Origin: Lucinisca nassula
Taxonomy: Eukaryota > Mollusca > Bivalvia > Lucinida > Lucinidae
NCBI GenBank assembly: GCA_963580285.1
Contig: OY757026.1
Location: 81,633,817-81,697,816 of the forward strand
DNA: 64,000 nucleotides
Direction of reading: 5' to 3'
Below, piece after piece: positions 54,798-63,937 of the stretch (the stretch's first letter is position 1; each line of letters opens with the position of its first letter). Under the pieces are notes generated by a model. It saw only the letters and a list, made by a program, of their open reading frames with translations, ran no database searches and had not been told where the DNA came from. A program made the position numbers and the translations under genes.

Positions 54798-55010
54798 TTA
54801 ACTTTTGTCCTGCTGAGCCCGGATTTTCTGACCTTTCAAACAATGCAGATCCAGATCAGATGGCTTCTGAAGAAGCCATCTGATCAGGATCTTCATTGTT
54901 TGCCATTCAGTGAATGAATTTGTTGCAATGATTTGCATCAGGAAATCTGATTGGTTGATAATCAGTGGTGGGTGTGGCATATTTAAATATTCAGCAGGTC
55001 AAGGGTTGAA
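54798..55010. mobile_element. T1 MITE in the GHITM 3' UTR or flank
   Basis: TTAACTTTTGTCCTGCTGAG start, TCAGCAGGTCAAGGGTTGA end, central palindrome intact. It lies about 100 bp after the stop codon, so it may be transcribed within the 3' UTR. Confidence 0.82.
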
Positions 55011-55029
55011 TCACCTTTTTTGGGGAAAA

Positions 55030-55240
55030 CCACCTGCCATGAAAATCCTAAAAATTTGGACACTGTAAGGACTTGCTGTAATTCTCCTAAAATTTTACCA
55101 AATTCGTTCCATGATCCAGCAGGGAGTCCAAAAGATGCAGACAAAATGGCAAACAGTGTAGACCCTGATCAGACTGCTCCTTCAGGAGCAGTCTGATCTT
55201 GGTCTGCACTATTTGCTTAGGCCTATATGTCCCTATCCTT
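55030..55240. repeat. Palindromic element, CTGCTCCTTCAGGAGCAG core
   Basis: The left flank (ATCCTAAAAATTTGGACAC, TTGCTGTAATTCTCC) matches 25835-25950. The palindrome has arms GGCAAACAGTGTAGACC and GGTCTGCACTATTTGC. Confidence 0.7.
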
Positions 55241-55371
55241 GGTATCATTACAGTATATTTGTGGAGGTTGGGGATAAAATTCCAATAAATTCTCAAGCTT
55301 GGGAAAATATCTGTAAATTGGTAAAATACAGGTCATTTTTGGATTGGGATGCAGCCTGTAATCAGATGTAA

Positions 55372-55386
55372 AATAAACCAAATAAA
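55372..55386 (+). promoter_or_regulatory. GHITM: Candidate polyadenylation signals for GHITM
   Basis: Two AATAAA hexamers (55372-55377 and 55381-55386) lie about 680 bp after the stop codon, followed by a GT-rich stretch TAGGTGTTTT. No nearer AATAAA was noticed. Use is not shown. Confidence 0.3.
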
Positions 55387-55534
55387 ATCTATAGGTGTTT
55401 TAAGGCTCCTGATGAGCAAATCTTCCCTATGACTAGACACCTCCCTTTTCTTTCAAAGTAGGCACCTTTTCAGACAGAGTTAGCTGCACAAAGAAAAAAA
55501 ACTGGAAGTCTAAAAAATTACTCCCCTTGTAAAA

Positions 55535-56375
55535 AAAGGTGGCCCAGTTATTCAAAGCGCTGATAGTGTGGTTGAAATGTTGATTGTGTTAGCATTTACA
55601 ATATTGGATACCATGGTAATTTTGCTGTACAAGGAGATCGTTTCGTTTGTGTCATTGGGGGTCCAACTGATATTGCCGTTCAGTTGGGCAAGGCCTGCTG
55701 ACCTTGCAACAGATAAGGGTAGAGGGGGAGTGTTGTTATTTCTTCTCTTTCTACACTTCCATTCATTTTCCTCTTTCTCCTCTGTCCCTCACTTTCATCT
55801 CTACTATCTCTTTTTCTCCCTTTCTCTGGGAGATGACACAAAACGACCCACAAGAGTTGATGTGTTGTCAAATCCAAATCAACCAATCAATCAGTTTGCT
55901 GGACAAATATGAGGTGCAGAAGCTTCTCACATATTTTCAATACATATTAGCATATTTGCCAGATAAAATGATCAGTTTTAACAATATGTTAACTACAGTA
56001 GGAGTTCGATGGCTCGAACACCGATGGCTCGTTTACCATGGCTGGGTCGAACACGTTCTTAGGTCCCTAGGGAATTTCTCTACAAAAGAAATAGGGAGGG
56101 TAAGATTTAGGATATTTTCGTGTTTTATCATGAAAATGTATGTTGTGTGTACTCATTAGAATCGCCTCGATGAGGCGATTCTAATGAGTACACACAGCAT
56201 ACATTTTTCAATACAGAACACCGAAAAGATGTCCAAAAGTATTGTTATGCCCCCTGGCATTAGCCCTCAGTGACACGAACTACCCCTGTCTCGAACATAT
56301 TTTCATGGTCCCAAAGGTGTTTGAGCCATTGAAGTTCCACTGTAATAACATCATAAGTTTTCAACAACTAGCCCC
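55535..56375. mobile_element. M2-like MITE, decayed and interrupted
   Basis: GGCCCAGTTATTCAAAGCGC at the left and TTTTCAACAACTAGCCCC at the right are M2-type ends. Within are ATTAGCATATTTGCCAG and AACAATATGTTAACT. The right arm is broken by an M1 copy at 55995-56344. A block at 55680-55886 keeps an open frame on the minus strand (charged, ending LQGQQALPN) of unknown origin. Confidence 0.6.
55995..56344. mobile_element. M1 MITE, inverted, nested in an M2 relic
   Basis: TACAGTAGGAGTTCGATGG start, GAGCCATTGAAGTTCCACTGTA end, with an unbroken palindrome GTACTCATTAGAATCGCCTC|GATGAGGCG. Confidence 0.87.
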
Positions 56376-56870
56376 AGCCCCGTTTAATCAAAGCCACATT
56401 AGCTGAACAAAGCTCATTTATGGTTAACTTGTCAACTGTTCTAGCACGGACAATATGTAATACTCACATATTTTTGCTGGAAAATCTGCTTGCCATATTA
56501 ACTCTTATCCTTAGCCAAAATGTTAACCCTTATCATGCTGTTCACGACAACCCCTATCTTTGCAAACAGTGTAGATCCAGATCAGATGGCTTCTGAAGAA
56601 GCCATCTGATCAGGATCTACACTGTTTGACATTCAGTTTTGGAATTTGTAGGAATAAATTACATCAAGTAATCTGATTGGTTCAAAGTCAGAAACGGGTG
56701 TGGCTAAACTCAATATTCAGCAAGAGAAGGGTTCTGTGGTGTATTCCTTGCTTCCAAAGGATACCCCTTATTATAGGACATGTATTAAAAATTAAAGTTT
56801 GAATGATATGTTAACTAATGATTGTTAGTTTTGAAAAACTGAGCCAAGGGACCAGTTGTTCAAAACCAAC
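56376..56870. mobile_element. M2 MITE split by a T1 MITE
   Basis: Left part CCCCGTTTAATCAAAGCC to CTTGCCATATTAACTC; right part GAATGATATGTTAACTAATG to GTTTTGAAAAACTGAGCC. The central hairpin has gone. Confidence 0.6.
56523..56733. mobile_element. T1 MITE nested in M2
   Basis: TTAACCCTTATCATGCTG start, AGCAAGAGAAGGG end (right TTAA lost), intact central palindrome. Confidence 0.84.
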
Positions 56871-57183
56871 AATGCCAGGCTTGGAGGGAGGTTGCGTGTG
56901 TGTTAGGATTTGGTTGGCTTTCAAAATCAGAGAGAAAGTTACAAGAAAATTTTAAATATTTTGGTGCAAGTTCATCGTCAAAAATTGTGGAAAAATTTCC
57001 TCGGTGTACATCTAAATACGCGTTTTCAAAGTGGAAGTTTTTTTGCGGAATTCCAGTCGTTTCTCCAAACATTGTGTTTTCCTGTGCGTGGCCATTTGTA
57101 ACGGTTTGAAGCTTCCGGCCACAACAACAGTGGGTGCTTCTTGTGAATTCAAGAGAGTTCAAGATATTCTATTCTCCAAAGAA

Positions 57184-57340
57184 GCCTCCGTGGTGTAGTG
57201 GTTACGCTACTTGCCTTGTAAACCAGCGGTTGCAGGATCGATCCCGGGCTTCTCCAGACTTTCGGATGAGTCTTTAAACCAAGATCTCGTCTCCATATGA
57301 CCTTAGCTGTTGGTGGGAAGTAAAACTAGAACACTCACTC
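57184..57340 (+). mobile_element. tRNA-derived SINE with conserved body
   Basis: A tRNA-like head (57184-57257) has box A TGGTGTAGTGGTT, a TTGTAAA anticodon-loop region and box B GATCGATCCCGG, closing on CTTCTCC. The body TTCGGATGAGTCTTTAAACC and CTTAGCTGTTGGTGGG ends in ACTCACTCACTCG. The GGATGAG-TTAAACC core is of the kind shared by SINEs of many marine animals. Confidence 0.75.
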
Positions 57341-57629
57341 ACTCGATTCTCCAAAGACTTGGTTGATGCAGAGAAGTGGGTGTTCAAGATTGTGGCTAAT
57401 TATATGTTGTCAGAAGAATTGTACAATTAAGTAAAGAAGCTGGACACCCTGTGCTGATAATACAGTTGGAAGGAACACAGACATTTGGGCAATAGGAACG
57501 TGAACTTGGATCTGGATAATTGATAATTTCAAGAGAAACTTCAACCTCAAATGCGATAATAGTTTGAACTTTACTTGAGTAGAATACAGTATATAACAGA
57601 GTGATACTCTACAGCGAAACTTCTTCGGT

Positions 57630-58145
57630 CAATTGGGACCTAGACACAACCAACCATTAGTTAATGAATCGTTAAAACTTTGATCAGTTGATATACTAAT
57701 GTTTTTGCTGAAAAAGTGTGAGTAGCTTTTGCATATGCAAAAGCTACTCACATTTTTACAGCAAAAATACCAGAATTATAGATATTATACGTGCTAGAAC
57801 AGTTAACAATTTGACCCTTAACAAGCTTGTTATGGTACATCACGTGAACAAGTCCGTGAAATGCAGACCCCCCCTATACCCCACATTATATAGAGAAAAC
57901 TGGGGTTAACGGGGGTATACATAATTTTTCTTATTTCTGTTCCAAGACATAGGTTGTGGGTACTCGTTAGAACCGCCTCTATGAGGCGGTTCTAACGAGC
58001 ACCCACAACCTATGTTTGAAGTAAAAATAACAAAAGTATCACAGATTTTCATAAGAAAAGTAATCATTTTGGAAGTGTGAAAAAATGCTCTATGTCGTAC
58101 GGATGTGTTATCGTAATAACAATGCTTTGAAAAATTGGACCCAGG
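57630..58145. mobile_element. M2 MITE split by an M3 MITE
   Basis: Left part has the hairpin GTAGCTTTTGCATATGCAAA and runs to CTTAACAAGCTTGTTA. The right part resumes AACAATGCTTTGAAAAATTG and GACCCAGG. The break (about 57845-58117) holds an M3 copy. Confidence 0.75.
57848..58115. mobile_element. M3 MITE nested in M2
   Basis: CAAGTCCGTGAAATGCAGAC start, then ACCCCACATTATATAG, and the palindrome GTGGGTACTCGTTAGAACCG with CCTCTATGAGG tip, ending near GTCGTACGGATGTGTTA. Confidence 0.78.
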
Positions 58146-58469
58146 TGTACCCCTTCCCTTTGTTTATGAAATGAAAGTAAAAATAGAAAACAAAATGGCT
58201 GTGATGCAGGGACATCTCATGCAAGTGTATATTTCAGTATGATTGTTCTGTTTTGAACTGTGTTACAAGACCTCGACGTAGTTGTCACATCTGCTTCCCA
58301 ACAGTTCTTGAATTTGAACCCACTTTAAAATGAATTTTTTGCAAATAGGTACATTTATTTTTGCATGTTGTTTGTTCGGTGTTTATTGTCTTGAAAATGC
58401 AGAAAATAACAATTATTATAAAATAATCCTTGTTCTTTCTATCTACAGCTATATACGTGTATAGTCAAA
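58146..58469. other. No gene recognised
   Basis: AT-rich flank between the split M2 element and the next MITE. I see no gene, RNA gene or shared repeat here. Confidence 0.5.
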
Positions 58470-58656
58470 CAGGGCTTGACAAATCCAAGTTTCAACCACT
58501 TGCCCAGCAGTCCACAGAATCTTGAAAATAGCTAGGAATTTCAATATTCCCTATATATGATGTACATTTTTCTGGGCAAGTGAAATAAAAATTCACTTGC
58601 CCAGCCAAAATTTGGACTTGTCCCGGGCAGCTGGGCAATGGATTTGTCAGACCCTG
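58470..58656. mobile_element. Short MITE with CAGGG ends, 187 bp
   Basis: CAGGGCTTGACAAATCCA and TGGATTTGTCAGACCCTG are inverted ends, flanked by AGTCAAA on both sides. The interior has the CACTTGCCCAGCAG / CACTTGCCCAGCC segments. The CAGGG start suggests hAT. Confidence 0.7.
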
Positions 58657-58747
58657 AGTCAAATTGAGATAAGTCGACCAAGAAAATTTGATGGAATAGG
58701 GGTAGTTCAATTTACTGAGGATTAATCTTAGCACCAGTTCAAGAGCA

Positions 58748-59045
58748 ATATAGGGCTCCTGCCCATCAGGGCTTGGAAAAATAGATTGGGCTGCAGGATG
58801 TTTCCATGCAGAGCTGAAACCGACCACACTTGTGTGCTGTAACCTGATAGGGGATCTAAGCCTACCCAGGCAAAGTGTTACGAGTCAGACCGTTTTGACA
58901 TACAAACCCTTCTGGTTTGTTTTGGTGGCAGGGCTTGAGATGTCATTTCATCGCAATGTTGGATAAAAAGACCGACAAAATTGGAAGCAACATCTCTAAA
59001 ATGATCTAAATAGTGTTGACGGGGAAGTAAAACCGCAAATCAAGA
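58748..59045 (+). mobile_element. S1 SINE, plus strand, diverged
   Basis: Head CCTGCCCATCAGGGCTTGG, tail TAAAACCGCAAATCAAG. It stands head to tail against the next, inverted copy. Confidence 0.8.
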
Positions 59046-59060
59046 AGAATATTGGGCATT

Positions 59061-59348
59061 TGTTTGTTTGATTTGAGGTTTAACGTCCCCTCAACATTGT
59101 AAAGGTCATTTTGGAGACGTTGCTTCCAATTTTGTGGGCATTCTACCCGACATTGAAATGAAATGACATCTCAAGCCTTGTCGCCCAATGAACCCAATAC
59201 GGTTTATTAGCATGGACAGTCTGCCTCGCACCGCGGTTCCTGGACAGGCTTAGATCCTCTAAGCGGTTTACCAGTACTAGTGTGCGGCCGGATTCAGCTC
59301 TGTGTTGAAGCATCATGCAGCCCATATATTTCTTCAAGCCCCTATGGG
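59061..59348 (-). mobile_element. S1 SINE, minus strand
   Basis: TTTGTTTGTTTGATTTGAGG start (tail) to CAAGCCCCTATGGGCGGGG. With the previous copy it forms a 600-bp inverted pair joined by about 15 bp. Confidence 0.85.
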
Positions 59349-59379
59349 CGGGGGCATGACTTAAGTTTATCTTTTCAAC

Positions 59380-59470
59380 CTACGTTGAAACAAAGGAAAG
59401 TTGTGTATACTCATTAGAATTGCCTCATTGAGGCAATTCTGATGAGTACACACAACATACTATGAAATCC
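59380..59470. repeat. Palindrome, GTACTCATTAGAATTGCC type
   Basis: GTGTATACTCATTAGAATTG and CAATTCTGATGAGTACACAC face each other over CCTCATTGAGG. The flanks are unlike M1 or M3. Confidence 0.7.
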
Positions 59471-59514
59471 AAAGAACCTCGCTAAAATAACTCAAAAACC
59501 TTCGGGAACCATGA

Positions 59515-59866
59515 TACAGTCAAACTTCAAAGGCTCGAACACCTTTGGGACCTCGAAAATCTGTTCTAGATTGGGGTAGTTCGAGCCACTGAGGTTACTG
59601 TCAGGAGGCATAACTGGGTACTTTTAGACATACCTTCGGTACTCAATAATGAATATGTATGCTGTGTGTACTCATTAGAATCGCCTCATGGAGGCAATTC
59701 TAATGAGTACACACAGCATACATTTGCAAGATGAAAGACTAAAATCTCCATAATTATCCCCCACTATTTCTTATGCAGAGGATTTCGCTAGGGGCTCAAG
59801 AATATGTTCGACATATCCATGTTAAACGAACCAGTTGGTGTTTGAGCCATCGAAGTTCTACTGTAA
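59515..59866. mobile_element. M1 MITE
   Basis: TACAGTCAAACTTCAAAGG start, CATCGAAGTTCTACTGTA end, palindrome GTACTCATTAGAATCGCCTC|ATGGAGGC. Confidence 0.87.
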
Positions 59867-59960
59867 TTTGTTTGAAATAGGGATACTTCAAACTACTGAG
59901 GTTTAATCATAGTTTCAGGTCATGAAGCATGAGGGAGATCACTTTAATATCTTTATGATC

Positions 59961-60253
59961 AGGACGCCCCCGCCCATAGCGGCTTGAAGAAATATATGGG
60001 CTGCATGATGCTTCCATGCAGAGCTGAATCCGACCCGCAAACTAGTACTGGTAAACAGCTTATAGGATCTAAGCCTGTCCAGGAACTGCGTCGTGAGGCT
60101 AATAAACCCTATTGGCTTCATTGGGCGACAGGGCTTGAGATGTCATTTCATCTCTATGTCGGGTAAAAGTCCCACAAAATTGGAAGCAAAGTCTCCAAAA
60201 TGACTTTTACAGTGTTGACGGGGACGTTAAACCTCAAATCAAACAAACAAAAA
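59961..60253 (+). mobile_element. S1 SINE, 10-bp target duplication
   Basis: CCCCCGCCCATAGCGGCTTG to CAAATCAAACAAACAAAAA, with CTTTATGATC at 59951-59960 and 60254-60263. Confidence 0.92.
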
Positions 60254-60269
60254 CTTTATGATCGGCTAT

Positions 60270-60365
60270 AAAATAAAGGTATGCTGTGTGTACTCATTAG
60301 AATTGCCTCATTGAGGAAATTCTAATGAGTACACACAACATACCTTTTACAGATCAAATCAGGAA
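60270..60365. repeat. Palindrome, GTACTCATTAGAATTGCC type
   Basis: AGGTATGCTGTGTGTACTC and GAGTACACACAACATACC face each other over ATTAGAATTGCCTCATTGAGG. Same core as M1 with different flanks. Confidence 0.75.
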
Positions 60366-60385
60366 AATTTCCCTAAATAATCAAA

Positions 60386-60535
60386 TACAGTAAAATTCCT
60401 ATGTTAAGACCACCTTTGGTCCCAGACCAGAAGACACTGTTTTCAGAAAACACAAAAAAAATATCTGCACCCTTCTAAATAAGCTTTTTAAACCCGAATT
60501 AGTCTTAATTTCAGGTGGTCTTAATTTGACTGTAT
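60386..60535. mobile_element. Short MITE with TACAGTAAAATTCC ends
   Basis: TACAGTAAAATTCCTATG, TTAAGACCACC at the left and GGTGGTCTTAATTTGACTGTA at the right. 150 bp, no coding content. Confidence 0.65.
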
Positions 60536-60550
60536 ATGGATATCTGGAGG

Positions 60551-60732
60551 TACAGTCCAACCTGTATTAAGCAAGCACCTAAGGGATAACCAAAATGTGC
60601 TTGCTTAAAACAGGTGCTTGCTTAGTACAGGTGAAATTCAATGTATTTGCTTTTTGGGGAACTAAATGGTTGCTTGCTTAAGACAGGTTGCTTGCTTAAT
60701 AGAGGTGGCCACTAAGACAGGTTTTACTGTAT
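60551..60732. mobile_element. M4 MITE, inverted
   Basis: TACAGTCCAACCTGTATTAAG start and CAGGTTTTACTGTA end, AAGCAAGC and GCTTGCTT repeats in the arms. Confidence 0.82.
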
Positions 60733-60853
60733 AGGAGGAATTCTCTAGGGACTCCAGAATGTGTTCGAATAAGCCCTGGTAAGCAAGCTATCCGTGTTTG
60801 AGTTTTAGAAGTTTCACAGTAATGGCTATCTGGGCCTTCTGGATGAATTTTGT

Positions 60854-61068
60854 TTTGTTTGTTTGTATTGGAGTTTAATGGCCCAGTCAACACTATTTAG
60901 GTCATTTTTGAGCAGGCCAGTTTACCTAGCCACTTTTCCTGGGCTGGCTTATACGCAAGTGGTTAACTAGTATAGTACACTCAGTGCACATTCTTTCACC
61001 AGAAACTGACAACTGCCCATTTTGAATCAGTGTAAGAGAGAGTATGACCGTAGAAAAGATTTCATGAC
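60854..61068 (-). mobile_element. S2 SINE, minus strand, copy 1
   Basis: Tail first (TGTTTGTTTGTATTGGAG), then TTTAATGGCCCAGTCAACAC, GGCCAGTTTACCTAGCC, ACTGACAACTG and AGAGAGAGTATGACCG. The same sequence restarts at 61371 after an S1 insertion. Confidence 0.75.
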
Positions 61069-61370
61069 AGCCCCCGCCCATAGGTGCTTGAAGAAATATA
61101 TGGACTGCATGATGCTTCCACGCAGAGCTGAATCCGGCCCGCACACTAGTACTGGTAAACCGCTTAGAGGATCTAAGCCTGTCCAGGAACCGCGGTGCGA
61201 GGCGGACTGTCCATGCTAATAAACCCTTTTGGTTTCATTGGGCGACAGGGCTTGAGATGTTATTTCATCTCAGTGTCGGGTAAAAGTCCCATAAAATTGG
61301 AAGCAACGTCTCCAAAATGACCTTTACAGTGTTGACGGGGACGTTAAACCTCAAATCAAACAAACAAACA
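61069..61370 (+). mobile_element. S1 SINE, full length
   Basis: CCCCCGCCCATAGGTGC to CTCAAATCAAACAAACAAAC, between two S2 copies. Confidence 0.87.
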
Positions 61371-61556
61371 AATTGGAGTTTAATGGCCCAGTCAACACTA
61401 TTTAGGTCATTTTTGAGATGGCCAGTTTACCTAGCCACACTTTTCCTGTGCTGGCTTATACGTTAGCGGTACATTACAGGCAGTGCACATTCGTTCACCA
61501 GAAACTGACAACCAGTGGAAGAGAGAGTATGACCGTTGAAAAGATTTCATGATCAA
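61371..61556 (-). mobile_element. S2 SINE, minus strand, copy 2
   Basis: It repeats 60859-61066 with small changes: ATTGGAGTTTAATGGCCC, CCTAGCCACACTTTTCC, AGAGAGAGTATGACCG, AGATTTCATGAT. Confidence 0.75.
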
Positions 61557-61660
61557 TCTTCACGAAAGAATGTTGTCGACCCTGGTAGGTATCGGATGAA
61601 TTTTGTAGGGACTCAAGAGCGAGTTCAAATTAGCAAAGGTTAATGTACCATTTATGCATT

Positions 61661-61931
61661 AAGCAAACACGCCTATACAAAGACATTGCCACCTTTATCG
61701 CCGAAAAAATAAAAATTTTATAATGAAAAATTGTAATATTTTTCTTATTCTGCTCAAAAACATAGATTGTGGGCACTAGTTAGAACCATCTCATCGAGGC
61801 GGTTCTAACGAGTACCCACAATCTATATTTTAGAGCAGAAATAAGAAAAATAAGGTATACCCCCCGGAAACCCCAGTTTTACTAATAAAAGTGGGGTTCA
61901 AGGGGGTCATAATTATATAGGCGTGTTTTTG
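61661..61931. mobile_element. M3 MITE, most complete
   Basis: AAACACGCCTATACAAAG start and ATAGGCGTGTTTTTG end are inverted. TTATCGCC, then AACATAGATTGTGGGCAC and its complement, then ACCCCAGTTTTACTAATAAA and AGTGGGGTTCAAGGGG follow. Confidence 0.85.
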
Positions 61932-61972
61932 TGATGTCTGACTAATTGAAGTTCCACTGTATTGTGGCTTAT

Positions 61973-63131
61973 TATACCCCGCCACACAATAGTGGCGGGG
62001 TATTATGTTATACCCTCCGGTGTCCGTCCGTCCGTACGTGTGTCTGTCCGTCCGTCCGCACTTCGTTTCCGATCGATAACTTGAGTATTTTTTCACGGAT
62101 TTTGTTCAAATTTTGCATACATATTGGTATCGGGGATGAGTCGTTTGGGATTGTTAATGGGCAAAATCCGTTAATTTTTAGCAGAGTTATTGCCCTTTTC
62201 AGTATCTGAAAAATGGTTTTTGGCCTCTAATTCCCTTACTATATGGAATATCTGAATGAAACTTCACAGATATATAGAGGACTAAACGGTTCATATTGTG
62301 GCCAAGGACTGCTACTCTGGCTGTTCCAGTTCTTGAGTTATCTGCCCTTGAAGTATTTAAAAAATGCATTTTAGACTGTAGTTCGTTTATCATTTACAAT
62401 ATCTTGCTGAAACTTCATAGATATGTAGTAGATGAATTGTTATATACTGTGGCAAAGGAACATGACTCTGGCTTTCCCAGCGATTGAGTTATCTGCCTTT
62501 GAAATATCTGAAAAATGGTTTTTGGCCTCTAGTTCCCTTACTATATGGGATATCTCGATGAAACTTCACAGATATATAGGGGACTTAATGGTTCATATCG
62601 TGGCCAAGGACCGCTACTCTGGCTATACCAGTTCTTGAGTTATCTGCCCTTGAAGTATTTAAAATGCATTTTAGACTGTAGTTCCTTTTTTATTTACAAT
62701 ATCTTGCTGAAACTTCATAGATATGTAGTAGATTAAATGTTACATACTGTGGCAAAGGAACATGACTCTGGCTTTCCCAGCAATTGAGTTATCTGCCCTT
62801 GAAATATATAAAAAAAGGGATTTTGGCCTATAGTTCATTTATTATTTGAAATATATGGATAAAACTTCTACACCCTCTGCTGTCTGTCTGTCTGTCCATC
62901 CATTTGTATGTCTGTCCATCTGTCTGTCTGTCCCTTTTCAGTATCTGAAAAATAGTTTTTGGCCTCTATATGCTTCCTACATCTTCTAACAACTTCATCC
63001 ACTCACATTAAGACATTACACTTGCGGATCATATCTCTGCTATCCCCTTTCTAGTTATTTAGCCTTGATATATTTTCAAATAAGTTACATTGCTTAGCAG
63101 TGGCGGGGTATTATGCAGTGTCTGCGGTGCT
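61973..63131 (+). mobile_element. H1-like element, TATACCCCGCC type
   Basis: TATACCCCGCCACAC with a hairpin to GTGGCGGGGTATTATG, then CCGTCCGTCCGTACG. The body has two near-copies of a roughly 300-bp segment (62200-62480, 62500-62780). The 3' end near GCAGTGGCGGGGTATTATGC lacks CTAGT and is not settled. Confidence 0.6.
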
Positions 63132-63135
63132 TTTA

Positions 63136-63344
63136 TTAACCCTTGACCTGCTGAATATTTAAATATGCCACATCCACTAATGATTATAAGCCAATCAGAT
63201 TACTTAATGCAAATTATTGCAACAAATTCACAATCTGAATGACAATGTAGATCCTGACCGGATGGCTTCTTCTGGTCCCATCTGATCTGGATCTACATTG
63301 ATTGGAAAATAAGACATATCAGGGCTCAGCAGGACAAGGGTTAA
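63136..63344. mobile_element. T1 MITE
   Basis: TTAACCCTTGACCTGCTG start, CAGCAGGACAAGGGTTAA end. The palindrome tip is changed to TTCTTCTGGTCCC. Confidence 0.83.
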
Positions 63345-63571
63345 CCCTTTTGGTACCAAATGGAATCTTCCTTCTTACATATAGCAGGAGTCCATTTAGA
63401 AATTTAGAGGTGTCAGTTTGTGTTTTCCTCAAAATTCATTTGAAAAATGGCTGTATTTTTTATGCAAACAGTGTAGGCCCTGATCAGACGCCGCATTCTG
63501 CGGTGTCTGATCTAGGCCTGCACTCTTTTCCAATTACCCCTTTTTGGGCTTCTGGTTTGAAATGGGTTATG
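63341..63571. mobile_element. TTAA MITE sharing its TTAA with the T1 copy
   Basis: TTAACCCTTTTGGTACC start and TTTGAAATGGGTTA end, with the palindrome CCTGATCAGACGCCGCA|TTCTGCGGTGTC. It abuts the previous MITE through one common TTAA. Confidence 0.72.
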
Positions 63572-63720
63572 AGATAATTTTTGTCTAAGAAACATACGAT
63601 GTTGAATACGGGCCTCTTACCTGACAACCTGTCAAAGAGACGTGACCAGGGTCTTCTGTTTGCTAACAGGATTTTTTGTCAAAATAGTATAAAAACAGGA
63701 AAATGGACCCCGACATTCCC

Positions 63721-63784
63721 TTAACCCATTTTATGTGGTAAACCCATAAACAGTGCAGGCACAGATCAGTTAAGAGTGGGTTAA
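63721..63784. mobile_element. TTAA mini-element, 64 bp
   Basis: TTAACCCATTTTATGTGG start and GAGTGGGTTAA end with a relic ACAGTGCAGGCACAGATCAG. It looks like a T2 copy reduced by internal deletion. Confidence 0.6.
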
Positions 63785-63937
63785 TTCTGTAATTTTGCAT
63801 AAAACTGTTTGGTAAAATAGGTTGATATGATGGGCTATGTAATAATTTTCATCCTTGCATGTTTGGTTCAAGATCAGAATCAGAATTGTTGCTGGATTCA
63901 CAAGGACCTCTTATGAGCTGATTCATAACGTTACGAA

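Noticed and set aside
56860..57162. Minus-strand 100-codon frame
   Set aside because: It overlaps equally long frames on the other strand, has no family features, and lies beside an M2 relic.
57184..57257. tRNA-Thr gene
   Set aside because: The head is tRNA-like, but it continues directly into a SINE body and tail, and the acceptor stem is imperfect.
9618..63344. Telomere-like TTAACCC motifs
   Set aside because: They are single motifs at the ends of TTAA-bounded MITEs, not arrays.
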